The notes: generated from the sequence alone by a model not told the origin. DNA of 64,000 nucleotides from Streptomyces sp. B1I3 (GCF_030816615.1 NZ_JAUSYD010000001.1:5912501-5976500), one strand, 5' to 3'; counted from the stretch's first letter, positions 33,918 through 42,525 are shown. Translations and numbers: made by a program.

Positions 33918-35519
33918 TCAGCCGCGACGCAGCAGCCGGGAGGCGCCGGCCGCCACGGTCGTGGCCAGTATCCATCCCAGCATGACGAGGGCCGCCGCCG
34001 CCCACTGCCAGCCGCCCTCCATCCGCCAGTAGCCGTCCTGCCCCAGATTGATCACCGGCACCAGCAGGTCCAGCGCGTACAGCGCGGCGTTCCACTGCGG
34101 ATACTCCTCCTGCTTGATCGACGCCGGGTGGTGCTGCGAGAAGGCCACCGCCCCCGCCGCCCACAGCACCGCCATCCACACCAGCGCCCGGCCCGGCCGG
34201 TAGCCGTACGCCACCGTCCAGTCCTGCAGGTAGCCCCAGATCCTGCCCGCCGGAGGCAGCGTCTCGCGCCTGCGCCGCTGCTTGGCCAGCAGCACCTCGC
34301 GGGCGTCCGCGTCCTCGCCGCAGTTGCGGAGCACGGTGGCGAGACGCTCGTACGGCTCCGGTACGTACTCCGGTGTCGCCGCCAGCACCCATTCCAGACG
34401 CCGGGAGAGCGGGAAATGGCCGTAGGGGACGAGGTTCTCGTACACGAAACCGCCCATCGCCAGACCGCCGGGCCCCGGCCAGCTGGTCGACACGTCGATC
34501 AGCGTGACGACCTTCGCGCCGTTCAGCACGACCCGGCCCTCCAGCGGGCGCTCCGCGTTGAACCGCAGCTCCGGCGTGACGATCCGGCGCAGCGACAGCT
34601 CCTCCTGCCCCACCAGCACGAACCGGGCCTTGTGCAGGTCCACCGCGTCCCCGAAGCGCCCGTCGTCGAGCCTTACGGCGCCCCGGCACTCGAAGACCTG
34701 CGCCCGGGTCCCGGGGGCCGGGCCCGCTCCGTGGGCGATGCCGTACGGCGGGGTGGTGCCCTGGTTCCCGGTGTCGATGCTCACCCACGCCTCGGTCATG
34801 TACAGCGTGCGCTCCACGCTCAGCTGCGGGGCGTTCAGCGCCCGCCGCCCGTCCGTGGCGCGCAGCCGGCTGCCGCGCAGGCTCAGCGAACCGCCGACCT
34901 TCGCCCCGCGCAGGCTCAGCTCGCCGCGTGTGTCGATCATCTCGGCCTGCAGGTCCTGGGCGACACACATCCCGTCACCGACGAAGGCACGGCCCCGCCG
35001 GTCCGGGCCGGCGGAGAGCTGGTTGATCAGCAGGTCGGTGCCGATCTGGGCGTCGGTCAGCCGGATGCCGCGCTCGAACCGGCACCGCGGCAGGTGCAGG
35101 TCGCCCTCCGTGTGGAGCCGGGCCGCGTCCAGCCTCGGCACCGCGCAGCCCGCCAGCCGCAGCGTCGTGAAGTGGCACTCGGGCAGCACCACCTCCTGCT
35201 CGAAGCGGCAGCCCGTCAGCTCGACGTACGGCGAGACCCGGCCGCCCGCCAGGTCGAGCTTCCCCGTGATGCGCACGCCGCGGAGCTTCAGGGCGGCCAC
35301 CCGCCCCGGCCGGGCGGGCGGCCCGCTCAGCAGCAGCCGCGCCACCGTCCGGGCGCCGACACTGCGCTCGGGCCCCCAGACGTGCGGCGCGAACGGATCG
35401 TCGCGCACCGGATCGTGGGAGCGCAGATCATAGGTCGTGCCGTTCCGGAAGGACTGCCACATACCGAGCTCCGCTGCGCTGAGCCCGTCCGGAATCTCGC
35501 CGTCGTGCGGCTCGGTCAC
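33918..35519 (-). CDS. membrane protein with repeat-rich (pentapeptide-like) N-terminal domain
   Basis: A 533-residue protein. Residues about 60-330 contain many short A(D/N)LxL-like beta units (LKLRGVRITGKLDLAGG, LSLRGAKVGGSLSLRGSRL), suggesting a right-handed beta-helix like pentapeptide repeats. The C-terminal 120 residues hold two hydrophobic spans (RALVWMAVLWAAGAVAF and about 505-525). Relatives are often named oxidoreductases with no visible cofactor site, so I do not adopt that name. GTG start has GGAGG eight bases upstream. Divergent from hisD; function unknown. Confidence 0.75.
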   Translation of the reverse strand: MTEPHDGEIPDGLSAAELGMWQSFRNGTTYDLRSHDPVRDDPFAPHVWGPERSVGARTVARLLLSGPPARPGRVAALKLRGVRITGKLDLAGGRVSPYVELTGCRFEQEVVLPECHFTTLRLAGCAVPRLDAARLHTEGDLHLPRCRFERGIRLTDAQIGTDLLINQLSAGPDRRGRAFVGDGMCVAQDLQAEMIDTRGELSLRGAKVGGSLSLRGSRLRATDGRRALNAPQLSVERTLYMTEAWVSIDTGNQGTTPPYGIAHGAGPAPGTRAQVFECRGAVRLDDGRFGDAVDLHKARFVLVGQEELSLRRIVTPELRFNAERPLEGRVVLNGAKVVTLIDVSTSWPGPGGLAMGGFVYENLVPYGHFPLSRRLEWVLAATPEYVPEPYERLATVLRNCGEDADAREVLLAKQRRRRETLPPAGRIWGYLQDWTVAYGYRPGRALVWMAVLWAAGAVAFSQHHPASIKQEEYPQWNAALYALDLLVPVINLGQDGYWRMEGGWQWAAAALVMLGWILATTVAAGASRLLRRG

Positions 35520-35622
35520 TGCCGTTACCTCCGCCTGCGCGGATCGTCCGCGCTTCGTACAACCGTTCTTCCCACTGTGTGACGACGTGAACGCTAATAG
35601 TCAGCAGTGACAGCCGGGGCAT

Positions 35623-35639
35623 GTATCAGCCAGTGATAC
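35623..35639. promoter_or_regulatory. palindrome in the divergent hisD promoter region
   Basis: GTATCA-GCCAG-TGATAC is a perfect six-base palindrome with a five-base spacer in an AT-rich patch, 41 bp before hisD and 104 bp before the minus-strand gene. The size and base content are those of a homodimeric repressor site (GntR or similar). No matching regulator gene is adjacent. Confidence 0.45.
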
Positions 35640-35679
35640 GGGCGACCGGACGCCTGAACCGGTCTGAGAGAATTGCGGT

Positions 35680-37002
35680 GTGATCTCTCGAATCGATCTG
35701 CGCGGCACCGCCCTCCCCGAGGGCGGCGCCCTGCGCGACCTGCTGCCCCGTGCCGAGTTCGACGTGGAAGCCGCCCTGGAGACGGTGCGGCCGATCTGCG
35801 AGGACGTACGCCATCGTGGCTCCGTGGCAGTGATCGACTGGGGAGAGAAACTCGACGGCGTGCGCCTCGGCTCGATCCGGGTCCCCGCCGACGCGATCAC
35901 CGGGGCGCTGGAGCAGCTCGACCCCGCCGTGCGGGCGGCGCTCGAGGAGTCCGTCCGCCGCGCCCGCCTCGTCCACCGCGAGCAGCGCCGCACCACGCAC
36001 ACCACCCAGGTCGTCCCCGGCGGCACGGTCACCGAGAAGTGGGTGCCCGTCGAGCGCGTCGGGCTGTACGTCCCCGGCGGACGCTCGGTCTACCCCTCGT
36101 CCGTCGTGATGAACGTCGTTCCCGCCCAGGAGGCCGGTGTCGAGGGCATCGCCGTCGCGTCCCCGCCGCAGAAGGAGTTCGGCGGCCTGCCGCACCCCAC
36201 GATCCTCGCCGCCTGCGCCCTGCTCGGCGTCGACGAGGTGTACGCCGCCGGCGGCGCCCAGGCCGTCGCGATGTTCGCGTACGGCACCGAGGACTGCCTG
36301 CCCGTGAATCTCGTCACGGGCCCCGGCAACATCTACGTCGCCGCCGCCAAGCGCCTCCTCAAGGGCCGCATCGGCATCGACGCCGAGGCCGGCCCCACCG
36401 AGATCGCGATCCTCGCCGACGCGAGCGCCGACCCGGTGCACGTGGCCGCCGACCTGATCAGCCAGGCGGAGCACGACCCGATGGCCGCCGCCGTCCTCGT
36501 CACCGACTCCGAGGAGCTCGCCGCCGCCACCGAGGCCGAGCTGACGCCCCAGGTCGCCGCGACCAAGCACATCACGGACCGGATCGAGCCCGCGCTGGCC
36601 GGCCGCCAGTCCGCGATCGTCATGGTCGACGACCTGGAGGACGGCCTCAAGGTCGTCGACGCGTACGCCGCCGAGCACCTGGAGATCCAGACGGAGAACG
36701 CCGCCGCCGTCGCCGACCGGGTCCGCAACGCCGGTGCGATCTTCGTCGGCCCGTGGTCGCCCGTCTCCCTCGGTGACTACTGCGCCGGCTCCAACCACGT
36801 CCTGCCCACCGGCGGCTGCGCCTGCCACTCCTCGGGCCTCTCCGTGCAGTCCTTCCTGCGCGGCATCCACATCGTCGACTACACCCGCGACGCCCTCGCC
36901 GAGGTCACCCACCACGTGGTGACCCTCGCCGAGGCGGAGGACCTCCCCGCCCACGGCGCCGCGCTCAAGGCCAGGTTCGGCTGGAAGGTTCCGCAAGCGT
37001 GA
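35680..37002 (+). CDS. hisD: histidinol dehydrogenase
   Basis: Zinc enzyme making histidine from histidinol by two NAD+-linked oxidations, the last step of the pathway. It has 440 residues. Family motifs: YVPGGRSVYPSSVVMN, the signature around SQAEHDPMAAAVLVT, catalytic pair Glu332-His333 in AAEHLEIQ, and HVLPTGGCACHSSGLSV. GTG start at 35680. It opens the operon; its stop overlaps hisC by four bases. Confidence 0.98.
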   Translation: MISRIDLRGTALPEGGALRDLLPRAEFDVEAALETVRPICEDVRHRGSVAVIDWGEKLDGVRLGSIRVPADAITGALEQLDPAVRAALEESVRRARLVHREQRRTTHTTQVVPGGTVTEKWVPVERVGLYVPGGRSVYPSSVVMNVVPAQEAGVEGIAVASPPQKEFGGLPHPTILAACALLGVDEVYAAGGAQAVAMFAYGTEDCLPVNLVTGPGNIYVAAAKRLLKGRIGIDAEAGPTEIAILADASADPVHVAADLISQAEHDPMAAAVLVTDSEELAAATEAELTPQVAATKHITDRIEPALAGRQSAIVMVDDLEDGLKVVDAYAAEHLEIQTENAAAVADRVRNAGAIFVGPWSPVSLGDYCAGSNHVLPTGGCACHSSGLSVQSFLRGIHIVDYTRDALAEVTHHVVTLAEAEDLPAHGAALKARFGWKVPQA

Positions 37003-38117
37003 GAGACGACACCAACGCCTGGGACGCGCTCCCGATCCGCGACGAGCTGCGCGGCCAGTCCCCGTACGGGGCGCCCCAGCTCGACGTGCCGGTCCGGCTG
37101 AACACCAACGAGAACCCGTACCCGCTGCCCGACGCGCTCGTCGACCGCATCGCCGAGCGGGTCCGCGAGGCCGCCCGCGACCTCAACCGCTACCCCGACC
37201 GTGACGCCGTGGAGCTCCGCACCGAGCTCGCCCGCTACCTCACCCGCACCGCCGGGCACGAGGTGGCCGCGGCCAACGTGTGGGCGGCCAACGGATCCAA
37301 CGAGGTCCTCCAGCAGCTGCTGCAGACCTTCGGCGGCCCCGGGCGCACCGCGATCGGCTTCGAGCCCTCGTACTCCATGCACGCCCTCATCGCCCGCGGT
37401 ACCGGCACCGGCTGGATCTCCGGGCCGCGCAACGAGGACTTCACCATCGACGTGGAGGCCGCGAAGAAGGCCATCGCCGAGCACCGGCCCGAGGTCGTCT
37501 TCATCACCTCGCCCAACAATCCCACCGGCACCGCCGTGGACGCGGACACCGTCGTGGAGCTGTACGACGCCGCGCAGGCCGCCCGGCCGTCGATGGTCGT
37601 CGTCGACGAGGCGTACGGCGAGTTCAGCCACCACCCCTCGCTGCTCCCGCTGATCGAGGGCCGCCGCCACCTGGTGCTCTCACGCACCATGTCCAAGGCG
37701 TTCGGTGCCGCCGGTCTGCGCCTGGGCTACCTCGCCGCCGACCCCGCCGTCGTCGACGCGGTCCAGCTGGTGCGGCTGCCCTACCACCTGTCCTCCGTCA
37801 CGCAGGCCACCGCGCTCGCCGCCCTCGAGCACACGGATACGCTGCTCGGGTACGTCGCGCAGCTCAAGGGCGAGCGCGACCGGCTGGTCGACGGGCTGCG
37901 GGAGCTCGGCTTCGACGTCACCGACTCGGACGCCAACTTCGTGCAGTTCGGCCGCTTCGCCGACAGCCACACCGCCTGGCGGCAGATCCTCGACCGCGGC
38001 GTCCTGGTCCGGGACAACGGCGTGCCGGGGTGGCTGCGGGTCTCCGCGGGGACCCCGGAAGAGAACGACGCGTTCCTCGATGCGGTGCGCGAACTGAAGA
38101 AGGAGCACGACGCATGA
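36999..38117 (+). CDS. hisC: histidinol-phosphate aminotransferase
   Basis: PLP-dependent fold-type I enzyme converting imidazole acetol phosphate and Glu to histidinol phosphate. 372 residues. RLNTNENPYPLP near the start, SPNNPTGT in the middle and SRTMSKAFGAAGLRLGY with PLP-lysine Lys233 are diagnostic. GTG start in a GTGA overlap with hisD; its stop overlaps hisB by four bases. Confidence 0.98.
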   Translation: MRDDTNAWDALPIRDELRGQSPYGAPQLDVPVRLNTNENPYPLPDALVDRIAERVREAARDLNRYPDRDAVELRTELARYLTRTAGHEVAAANVWAANGSNEVLQQLLQTFGGPGRTAIGFEPSYSMHALIARGTGTGWISGPRNEDFTIDVEAAKKAIAEHRPEVVFITSPNNPTGTAVDADTVVELYDAAQAARPSMVVVDEAYGEFSHHPSLLPLIEGRRHLVLSRTMSKAFGAAGLRLGYLAADPAVVDAVQLVRLPYHLSSVTQATALAALEHTDTLLGYVAQLKGERDRLVDGLRELGFDVTDSDANFVQFGRFADSHTAWRQILDRGVLVRDNGVPGWLRVSAGTPEENDAFLDAVRELKKEHDA

Positions 38118-38707
38118 GCCGCGTAGGCAGGGTGGAGCGGACCACCAAGGAGACCTCCGTACTCGTCGAGATCAACCTCGACGGGACCGGCAAGGTCGAT
38201 GTCGCGACCGGGGTCGGCTTCTACGACCACATGCTCGACCAGCTCGGCCGCCACGGACTCTTCGACCTCACGGTCAAGACCGAGGGCGACCTGCACATCG
38301 ACTCGCACCACACCATCGAGGACACCGCCCTCGCCCTCGGCGCCGCCTTCAGGCAGGCACTCGGCGACAAGGTCGGCATCTACCGCTTCGGCAACTGCAC
38401 CGTCCCGCTGGACGAGTCGCTCGCCCAGGTCACCGTCGACCTCTCCGGCCGGCCCTACCTGGTGCACACCGAGCCGGAGAAGATGGCGCCGATGATCGGC
38501 GAGTACGACACGACGATGACCCGGCACATCCTGGAGTCCTTCGTCGCCCAGGCGCAGATCGCCCTGCACGTCCACGTCCCGTACGGCCGCAACGCCCACC
38601 ACATCGTGGAGTGCCAGTTCAAGGCGCTGGCCCGCGCCCTGCGGTACGCCAGCGAGCACGACCCGCGTGCGGCCGGCATCCTTCCGTCCACGAAGGGCGC
38701 CCTGTGA
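38114..38707 (+). CDS. hisB: imidazoleglycerol-phosphate dehydratase
   Basis: Mn2+-dependent dehydratase, 197 residues, single-function (no phosphatase domain, as in actinobacteria). The two metal-binding repeats are clear: GFYDHMLDQLGRHG, DSHHTIEDTALALG, and later GRNAHHIVECQFKALARALR. ATG at 38114 overlaps hisC. Histidinol-phosphate phosphatase must be encoded elsewhere. Confidence 0.98.
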   Translation: MSRVGRVERTTKETSVLVEINLDGTGKVDVATGVGFYDHMLDQLGRHGLFDLTVKTEGDLHIDSHHTIEDTALALGAAFRQALGDKVGIYRFGNCTVPLDESLAQVTVDLSGRPYLVHTEPEKMAPMIGEYDTTMTRHILESFVAQAQIALHVHVPYGRNAHHIVECQFKALARALRYASEHDPRAAGILPSTKGAL

Positions 38708-38871
38708 CCGGCCTCAACACCGTTCTGATCGTCGTCGGCCTCTTCCTGGCCGGCGGCGTCTACTCCTTCTGGAAGCAGGGCATGCCCAAGGGCGTCGTCG
38801 TGCTTCTCGGAATCGGCTCCGTGATGTGCCTGGTCGCAGGCGTCATGCGGATCCAGGGACTCTGGGACTGA
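38704..38871 (+). CDS. 55-residue membrane protein inside the his operon
   Basis: Two hydrophobic segments (LNTVLIVVGLFLAGGVYSF and GVVVLLGIGSVMCLVAGVM) joined by a short basic loop KQGMPKG make a hairpin-like membrane protein. GTG at 38704 overlaps the hisB stop by four bases, and hisH follows 11 bp later, so it is translated with the enzymes. Small genes of unknown role occur in other Streptomyces amino acid operons, such as trpM. Function unknown. Confidence 0.85.
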   Translation: MTGLNTVLIVVGLFLAGGVYSFWKQGMPKGVVVLLGIGSVMCLVAGVMRIQGLWD

Positions 38872-38882
38872 GGTAGAGGACA

Positions 38883-39524
38883 GTGAGCGACAAGAAGAAG
38901 GTCGTCGTCTTCGACTACGGCTTCGGCAACGTACGGTCCGCCGAGCGGGCCCTCGCCCATGTCGGTGCGGACGTGGAGATCACCCGCGACTTCGACGCCG
39001 CGATGAACGCCGACGGGCTGCTCGTCCCCGGTGTCGGTGCCTTCTCCGCCTGCATGGACGGGCTGAGGAAGGCGCGCGGGGAATGGGTCGTCGGCCGCAG
39101 GCTGGCCGGCGGACGCCCCGTCATGGGCATCTGCGTAGGCATGCAGATCCTGTTCGAGCGCGGCATCGAGCACGGAGTCGAGACGGAGGGCCTCGACGAG
39201 TGGCCCGGCACCGTCGGCCCCCTCCAGGCCGACGTCGTCCCCCACATGGGCTGGAACACCGTCGAAGCCCCGGAGGACTCCCAGCTCTTCGCGGGCCTCG
39301 GCCCCGAGGCCCGGTACTACTTCGTGCACTCCTACGCGGCGCACGACTGGTCCCTCGAAGTGACCAACGCCAAGATCCGTGCGCCCAAGGTCACGTGGGC
39401 GACGCACGGAGAACGGTTCGTGGCCGCCGTGGAGAACGGCGCCCTGTGGGCCACCCAGTTCCACCCCGAGAAGTCCGGCGATGCCGGCGCCCAGCTGCTG
39501 ACCAACTGGATCGAGACGCTGTAA
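38883..39524 (+). CDS. hisH: imidazole glycerol phosphate synthase, glutaminase subunit
   Basis: Class I glutamine amidotransferase of 213 residues that feeds ammonia to HisF. The triad is Cys84 in GICVGMQ, His194 and Glu196 in FHPEKSGDAG. GTG at 38883 follows GAGGTAGAGGAC. Its stop (TAATG) shares one base with the priA start. Confidence 0.98.
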   Translation: MSDKKKVVVFDYGFGNVRSAERALAHVGADVEITRDFDAAMNADGLLVPGVGAFSACMDGLRKARGEWVVGRRLAGGRPVMGICVGMQILFERGIEHGVETEGLDEWPGTVGPLQADVVPHMGWNTVEAPEDSQLFAGLGPEARYYFVHSYAAHDWSLEVTNAKIRAPKVTWATHGERFVAAVENGALWATQFHPEKSGDAGAQLLTNWIETL

Positions 39525-40249
39525 TGCCGAAGCTTGAACTGCTCCCCGCCGTCGACGTCCGTGACGGCCAGGCCGTCCGCCTCGTGCACGGTGAGTCCGG
39601 CTCCGAGACCTCCTACGGCTCCCCGCTGGAGGCCGCCCTCGCCTGGCAGAGCGCCGGCGCCGAGTGGCTGCACCTCGTCGACCTGGACGCCGCCTTCGGC
39701 ACCGGTGACAACCGGGCGCTGATCGCCGAGGTGGCCGGTGCCATGGACATCAAGGTCGAGCTCTCCGGTGGCATCCGCGACGACGCCTCGCTCGCCGCCG
39801 CCCTCGCCACCGGATGCCGCCGCGTGAACCTCGGCACGGCCGCCCTGGAGAGCCCCGAGTGGGTCGCCAAGGTCATCGCCGAGCACGGCGACAAGATCGC
39901 CGTCGGCCTCGACGTCCGCGGCACCACCCTGCGCGGCCGGGGCTGGACCCGCGACGGCGGCGACCTCTACGAGACGCTCGCCCGCCTCGACTCCGAGGGC
40001 TGCGCCCGCTACGTCGTCACCGACATCGCCAAGGACGGGACCCTGCAGGGCCCCAACCTGGCGCTCCTGCGGGACGTCTGCGCCGTCACCGACCGGCCCG
40101 TCGTGGCCTCCGGTGGCGTCTCCTCGCTGGCCGACCTGCGCGCGATCTCGCTCCTCGTCCCCGAAGGCGTCGAGGGCGCGATCGTCGGCAAGGCGCTGTA
40201 CGCGAAGGAGTTCACCCTGGAAGAGGCCCTCAAGGCGGTCTCCGGATGA
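39524..40249 (+). CDS. priA: PriA, dual HisA/TrpF phosphoribosyl isomerase
   Basis: (Beta-alpha)8 barrel, 241 residues. In Streptomyces and mycobacteria this enzyme isomerises both ProFAR (histidine) and phosphoribosyl anthranilate (tryptophan), replacing TrpF. Catalytic Asp11 (LPAVDVRDG) and Asp130 (VGLDVRG) are in place, as are the phosphate loops SGGIRDD and SGGVSS. No trpF gene appears with trpC, trpB and trpA at 54-57 kb, which agrees with the dual role. RidA begins in an ATGA overlap. Confidence 0.96.
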   Translation: MPKLELLPAVDVRDGQAVRLVHGESGSETSYGSPLEAALAWQSAGAEWLHLVDLDAAFGTGDNRALIAEVAGAMDIKVELSGGIRDDASLAAALATGCRRVNLGTAALESPEWVAKVIAEHGDKIAVGLDVRGTTLRGRGWTRDGGDLYETLARLDSEGCARYVVTDIAKDGTLQGPNLALLRDVCAVTDRPVVASGGVSSLADLRAISLLVPEGVEGAIVGKALYAKEFTLEEALKAVSG

Positions 40250-40647
40250 CGGACTCCGTAGTACGCCGGGTCTCCTCGGGCGGCCCCTGGGAGGAGAAGT
40301 TCGGCTACTCCCGCGCGGTCCAGCTGCCGAACGGACTCGTCCTGGTCTCCGGTTGCACGTCCGTGGTCGACGGCCAGATCGCGGCGGGCAGTCCGTACGA
40401 GCAGGCCGTCGCCTCCTTCCAGGTCGCCTTCGACGCCCTGAAGCAGGCCGGCCTCGGCCGCGAGGACGTGGTCCGCACCCGCATGTACATCACGCACGCC
40501 CGGGACGTCGACGAGGTGGGCCGCGCCCACAAGGAGCTGTTCGACGACGTGCGCCCCGCCGCCTCCATGATCATCGTGTCCGGCTTCGTCGATCCGGGAC
40601 TGGTCGTCGAGGTCGAGATCGAGGCCTACCGGGCAGGTGCGCGATGA
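40246..40647 (+). CDS. RidA-family protein
   Basis: A 133-residue YjgF/YER057c/UK114 family protein. RidA enzymes hydrolyse reactive enamine/imine intermediates released by PLP enzymes. Motifs: SRAVQLPNGLVLVSGCTS, DVVRTRMYITHARDVDEVG, and the C-terminal DPGLVVEVEIEAYR. The usual substrate-binding Arg is present in VRTRMYI. ATG start overlaps priA and its stop overlaps hisF, so it is built into the his operon, possibly protecting against intermediates from HisC. Confidence 0.92.
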   Translation: MTDSVVRRVSSGGPWEEKFGYSRAVQLPNGLVLVSGCTSVVDGQIAAGSPYEQAVASFQVAFDALKQAGLGREDVVRTRMYITHARDVDEVGRAHKELFDDVRPAASMIIVSGFVDPGLVVEVEIEAYRAGAR

Positions 40648-41399
40648 CACTCGCCGTACGCGTCATCCCCTGCCTGGACGTGGACAACGGCCGCGTCGTC
40701 AAGGGCGTCAACTTCCAGAACCTGCGGGACGCGGGTGACCCCGTCGAGATGGCGAAGCTGTACGACGCCGAGGGCGCCGACGAGCTGACCTTCCTCGACA
40801 TCACCGCGTCCAGCGGCGACCGGGAGACCACGTACGACGTGGTCCGGCGCACCGCCGAGCAGGTCTTCATCCCGCTCACGGTCGGCGGCGGTGTCCGCAC
40901 CCCCGACGACGTGGACAAACTGCTGCGGGCCGGGGCCGACAAGGTGGGGGTCAACACCGCCGCCATCGCCCGTCCCGACCTCATCAGGGAGATCGCCGAA
41001 CGCTTCGGGCGCCAGGTGCTCGTGCTGTCCGTCGACGCCCGGCGCACCCCCGAGGGCACCTTCGAGGTGACGACGCACGGTGGCCGCAGGGGCACCGGCA
41101 TCGACGCGGTCGAATGGGCGCACCGCGCCGCCGAACTCGGGGCGGGCGAGATCCTGCTCAACTCGATGGACGCCGACGGCACGAAGGACGGCTACGACAC
41201 CGAGATGATCAAGGCGGTACGGGCCCACGTCACCGTGCCCGTCATCGCCTCCGGCGGTGCGGGCCGGCTCGCGGACTTCCCGCCGGCCGTCGAGGCGGGC
41301 GCCGACGCCGTCCTGGCCGCGTCCGTCTTCCACTTCGGTGACCTGCGCATCTCCGAGGTCAAGGACGCTCTGCGGGAGGCCGGGGCACCGGTCCGCTGA
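40644..41399 (+). CDS. hisF: imidazole glycerol phosphate synthase, cyclase subunit
   Basis: (Beta-alpha)8 barrel of 251 residues that joins ammonia from HisH with PRFAR to give imidazole glycerol phosphate and AICAR. Catalytic residues Asp12 (IPCLDVDNGRVVKG) and Asp131 (LSVDARR) are visible. ATG at 40644 overlaps ridA. Last gene of the operon; hisI, which would be next in some bacteria, is 9 kb away. Confidence 0.98.
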   Translation: MTLAVRVIPCLDVDNGRVVKGVNFQNLRDAGDPVEMAKLYDAEGADELTFLDITASSGDRETTYDVVRRTAEQVFIPLTVGGGVRTPDDVDKLLRAGADKVGVNTAAIARPDLIREIAERFGRQVLVLSVDARRTPEGTFEVTTHGGRRGTGIDAVEWAHRAAELGAGEILLNSMDADGTKDGYDTEMIKAVRAHVTVPVIASGGAGRLADFPPAVEAGADAVLAASVFHFGDLRISEVKDALREAGAPVR

Positions 41400-41456
41400 C
41401 CCGGCCCCGGGGGAGGGCCGGTCGCCAAGACCGGTGATCTCGCCGATGTGCGCGCA

Positions 41457-41520
41457 CGGGGTGCACCGCGAAAGTGGCGACCGCCAACGAATGACGGCGG
41501 TACCCACGCGGTGCACCCCG
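41457..41520. promoter_or_regulatory. paired GGTGCACC palindromes upstream of the lipase
   Basis: CGGGGTGCACCGCG (41457-41470) and CGCGGTGCACCCCG (41507-41520) are perfect inverse copies, 36 bases apart. Each contains the self-palindrome GGTGCACC, and the two centres are 50 bp apart, near five helical turns. They may bind one regulator twice with looping, or form a long hairpin. They lie 70 bp before the lipase start; hisF ends 57 bp before. Confidence 0.5.
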
Positions 41521-41589
41521 AGGACCCCTCACGCGGGGGCTGAGGGTTGCCGCGGTCGTGGTTCCGCCACAACCGAGAGGACCCCCCTC

Positions 41590-42525
41590 GTGCAGCAGCT
41601 CCTCCCCTCCGGCGACATCTCCCCGCGCCGTCACCGCATCTCCAAGGGCCGCTCACGCACCATCAAGGGCGCGCTGGCCGCCGCTGCCGCCACCGCCGGT
41701 CTGCTCACCGCGCTGATTCCCGGGGGCGCCCAGGCCGCCGACAACCCGTACGAGCGCGGTCCGGCCCCCAGCAACGCCAGTATCGAGGCGAGCCGCGGCT
41801 CGTACGCCACGTCGCAGACCTCCGTGTCCTCCCTGAGCGTCAGGGGCTTCGGCGGCGGCACGATCTACTACCCGACGTCCACCTCGGACGGCACCTTCGG
41901 CGCGGTCGTCATCGCGCCCGGCTTCACCGCCTACCAGTCGAGCATCGCCTGGCTGGGACCGCGCCTCGCGTCCCAGGGCTTCGTCGTCTTCACCATCGAC
42001 ACCAACACGACCTCCGACCAGCCCGCCAGCCGCGGGGACCAGCTGCTCGCCGCGCTGGACTACCTCACCGCAAGCAGCTCGGTGCGTACCCGGATCGACT
42101 CGTCCCGGCTCGGCGTTATGGGCCACTCCATGGGCGGCGGCGGCACGCTCGAAGCCGCGAAGGACCGCCCCTCGCTGCAGGCGGCGATCCCGCTGACCGG
42201 CTGGAACACCGACAAGACCTGGCCCGAGGTGAAGACCCCGACCCTGGTCATCGGCGCGGACGGCGACACGATCGCCCCGGTCGCCACCCACTCGAGCCCG
42301 TTCTACAACTCCCTGCCCAGCTCGCTGGACAAGGCGTACCTGGAGCTGCGGGGGGCCACCCACTTCACCCCCAACTCCTCCAACACCACGATCGCCAAGT
42401 ACAGCATTTCCTGGCTGAAGCGCTTCATCGACAACGACACCCGCTACGAGCAGTTCCTCTGCCCGCTCCCGTCGGCGAGCCTGACGATCGCGGAGTACAG
42501 GGGCAACTGCCCGCACACCTCCTGA
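41590..42525 (+). CDS. secreted cutinase/PET-hydrolase-type lipase
   Basis: Exported polyester/lipid hydrolase, 311 residues, of the Streptomyces-Thermobifida cutinase family (dienelactone-hydrolase-like polyesterases). A long basic leader and hydrophobic stretch end at GGAQA with cleavage after residue 49; the mature chain begins ADNPYERGP. Triad: Ser180 in GHSMGGGG, Asp226 in GADGDTIAP, His258 in GATHFTP, with spacings of 46 and 32 residues as in TfCut2. Two late Cys (FLCPLP, GNCPH) can form the terminal disulfide. GTG 41590 follows AGAGGA. Natural substrate likely cutin, suberin or lipid esters. Confidence 0.9.
   Translation: MQQLLPSGDISPRRHRISKGRSRTIKGALAAAAATAGLLTALIPGGAQAADNPYERGPAPSNASIEASRGSYATSQTSVSSLSVRGFGGGTIYYPTSTSDGTFGAVVIAPGFTAYQSSIAWLGPRLASQGFVVFTIDTNTTSDQPASRGDQLLAALDYLTASSSVRTRIDSSRLGVMGHSMGGGGTLEAAKDRPSLQAAIPLTGWNTDKTWPEVKTPTLVIGADGDTIAPVATHSSPFYNSLPSSLDKAYLELRGATHFTPNSSNTTIAKYSISWLKRFIDNDTRYEQFLCPLPSASLTIAEYRGNCPHTS

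Noticed and set aside
41257..41589. Upstream extension of the lipase reading frame
   Set aside because: It would overlap hisF and the palindromes, and puts more than 110 residues before the signal peptide; GTG 41590 fits the leader and ribosome binding site.
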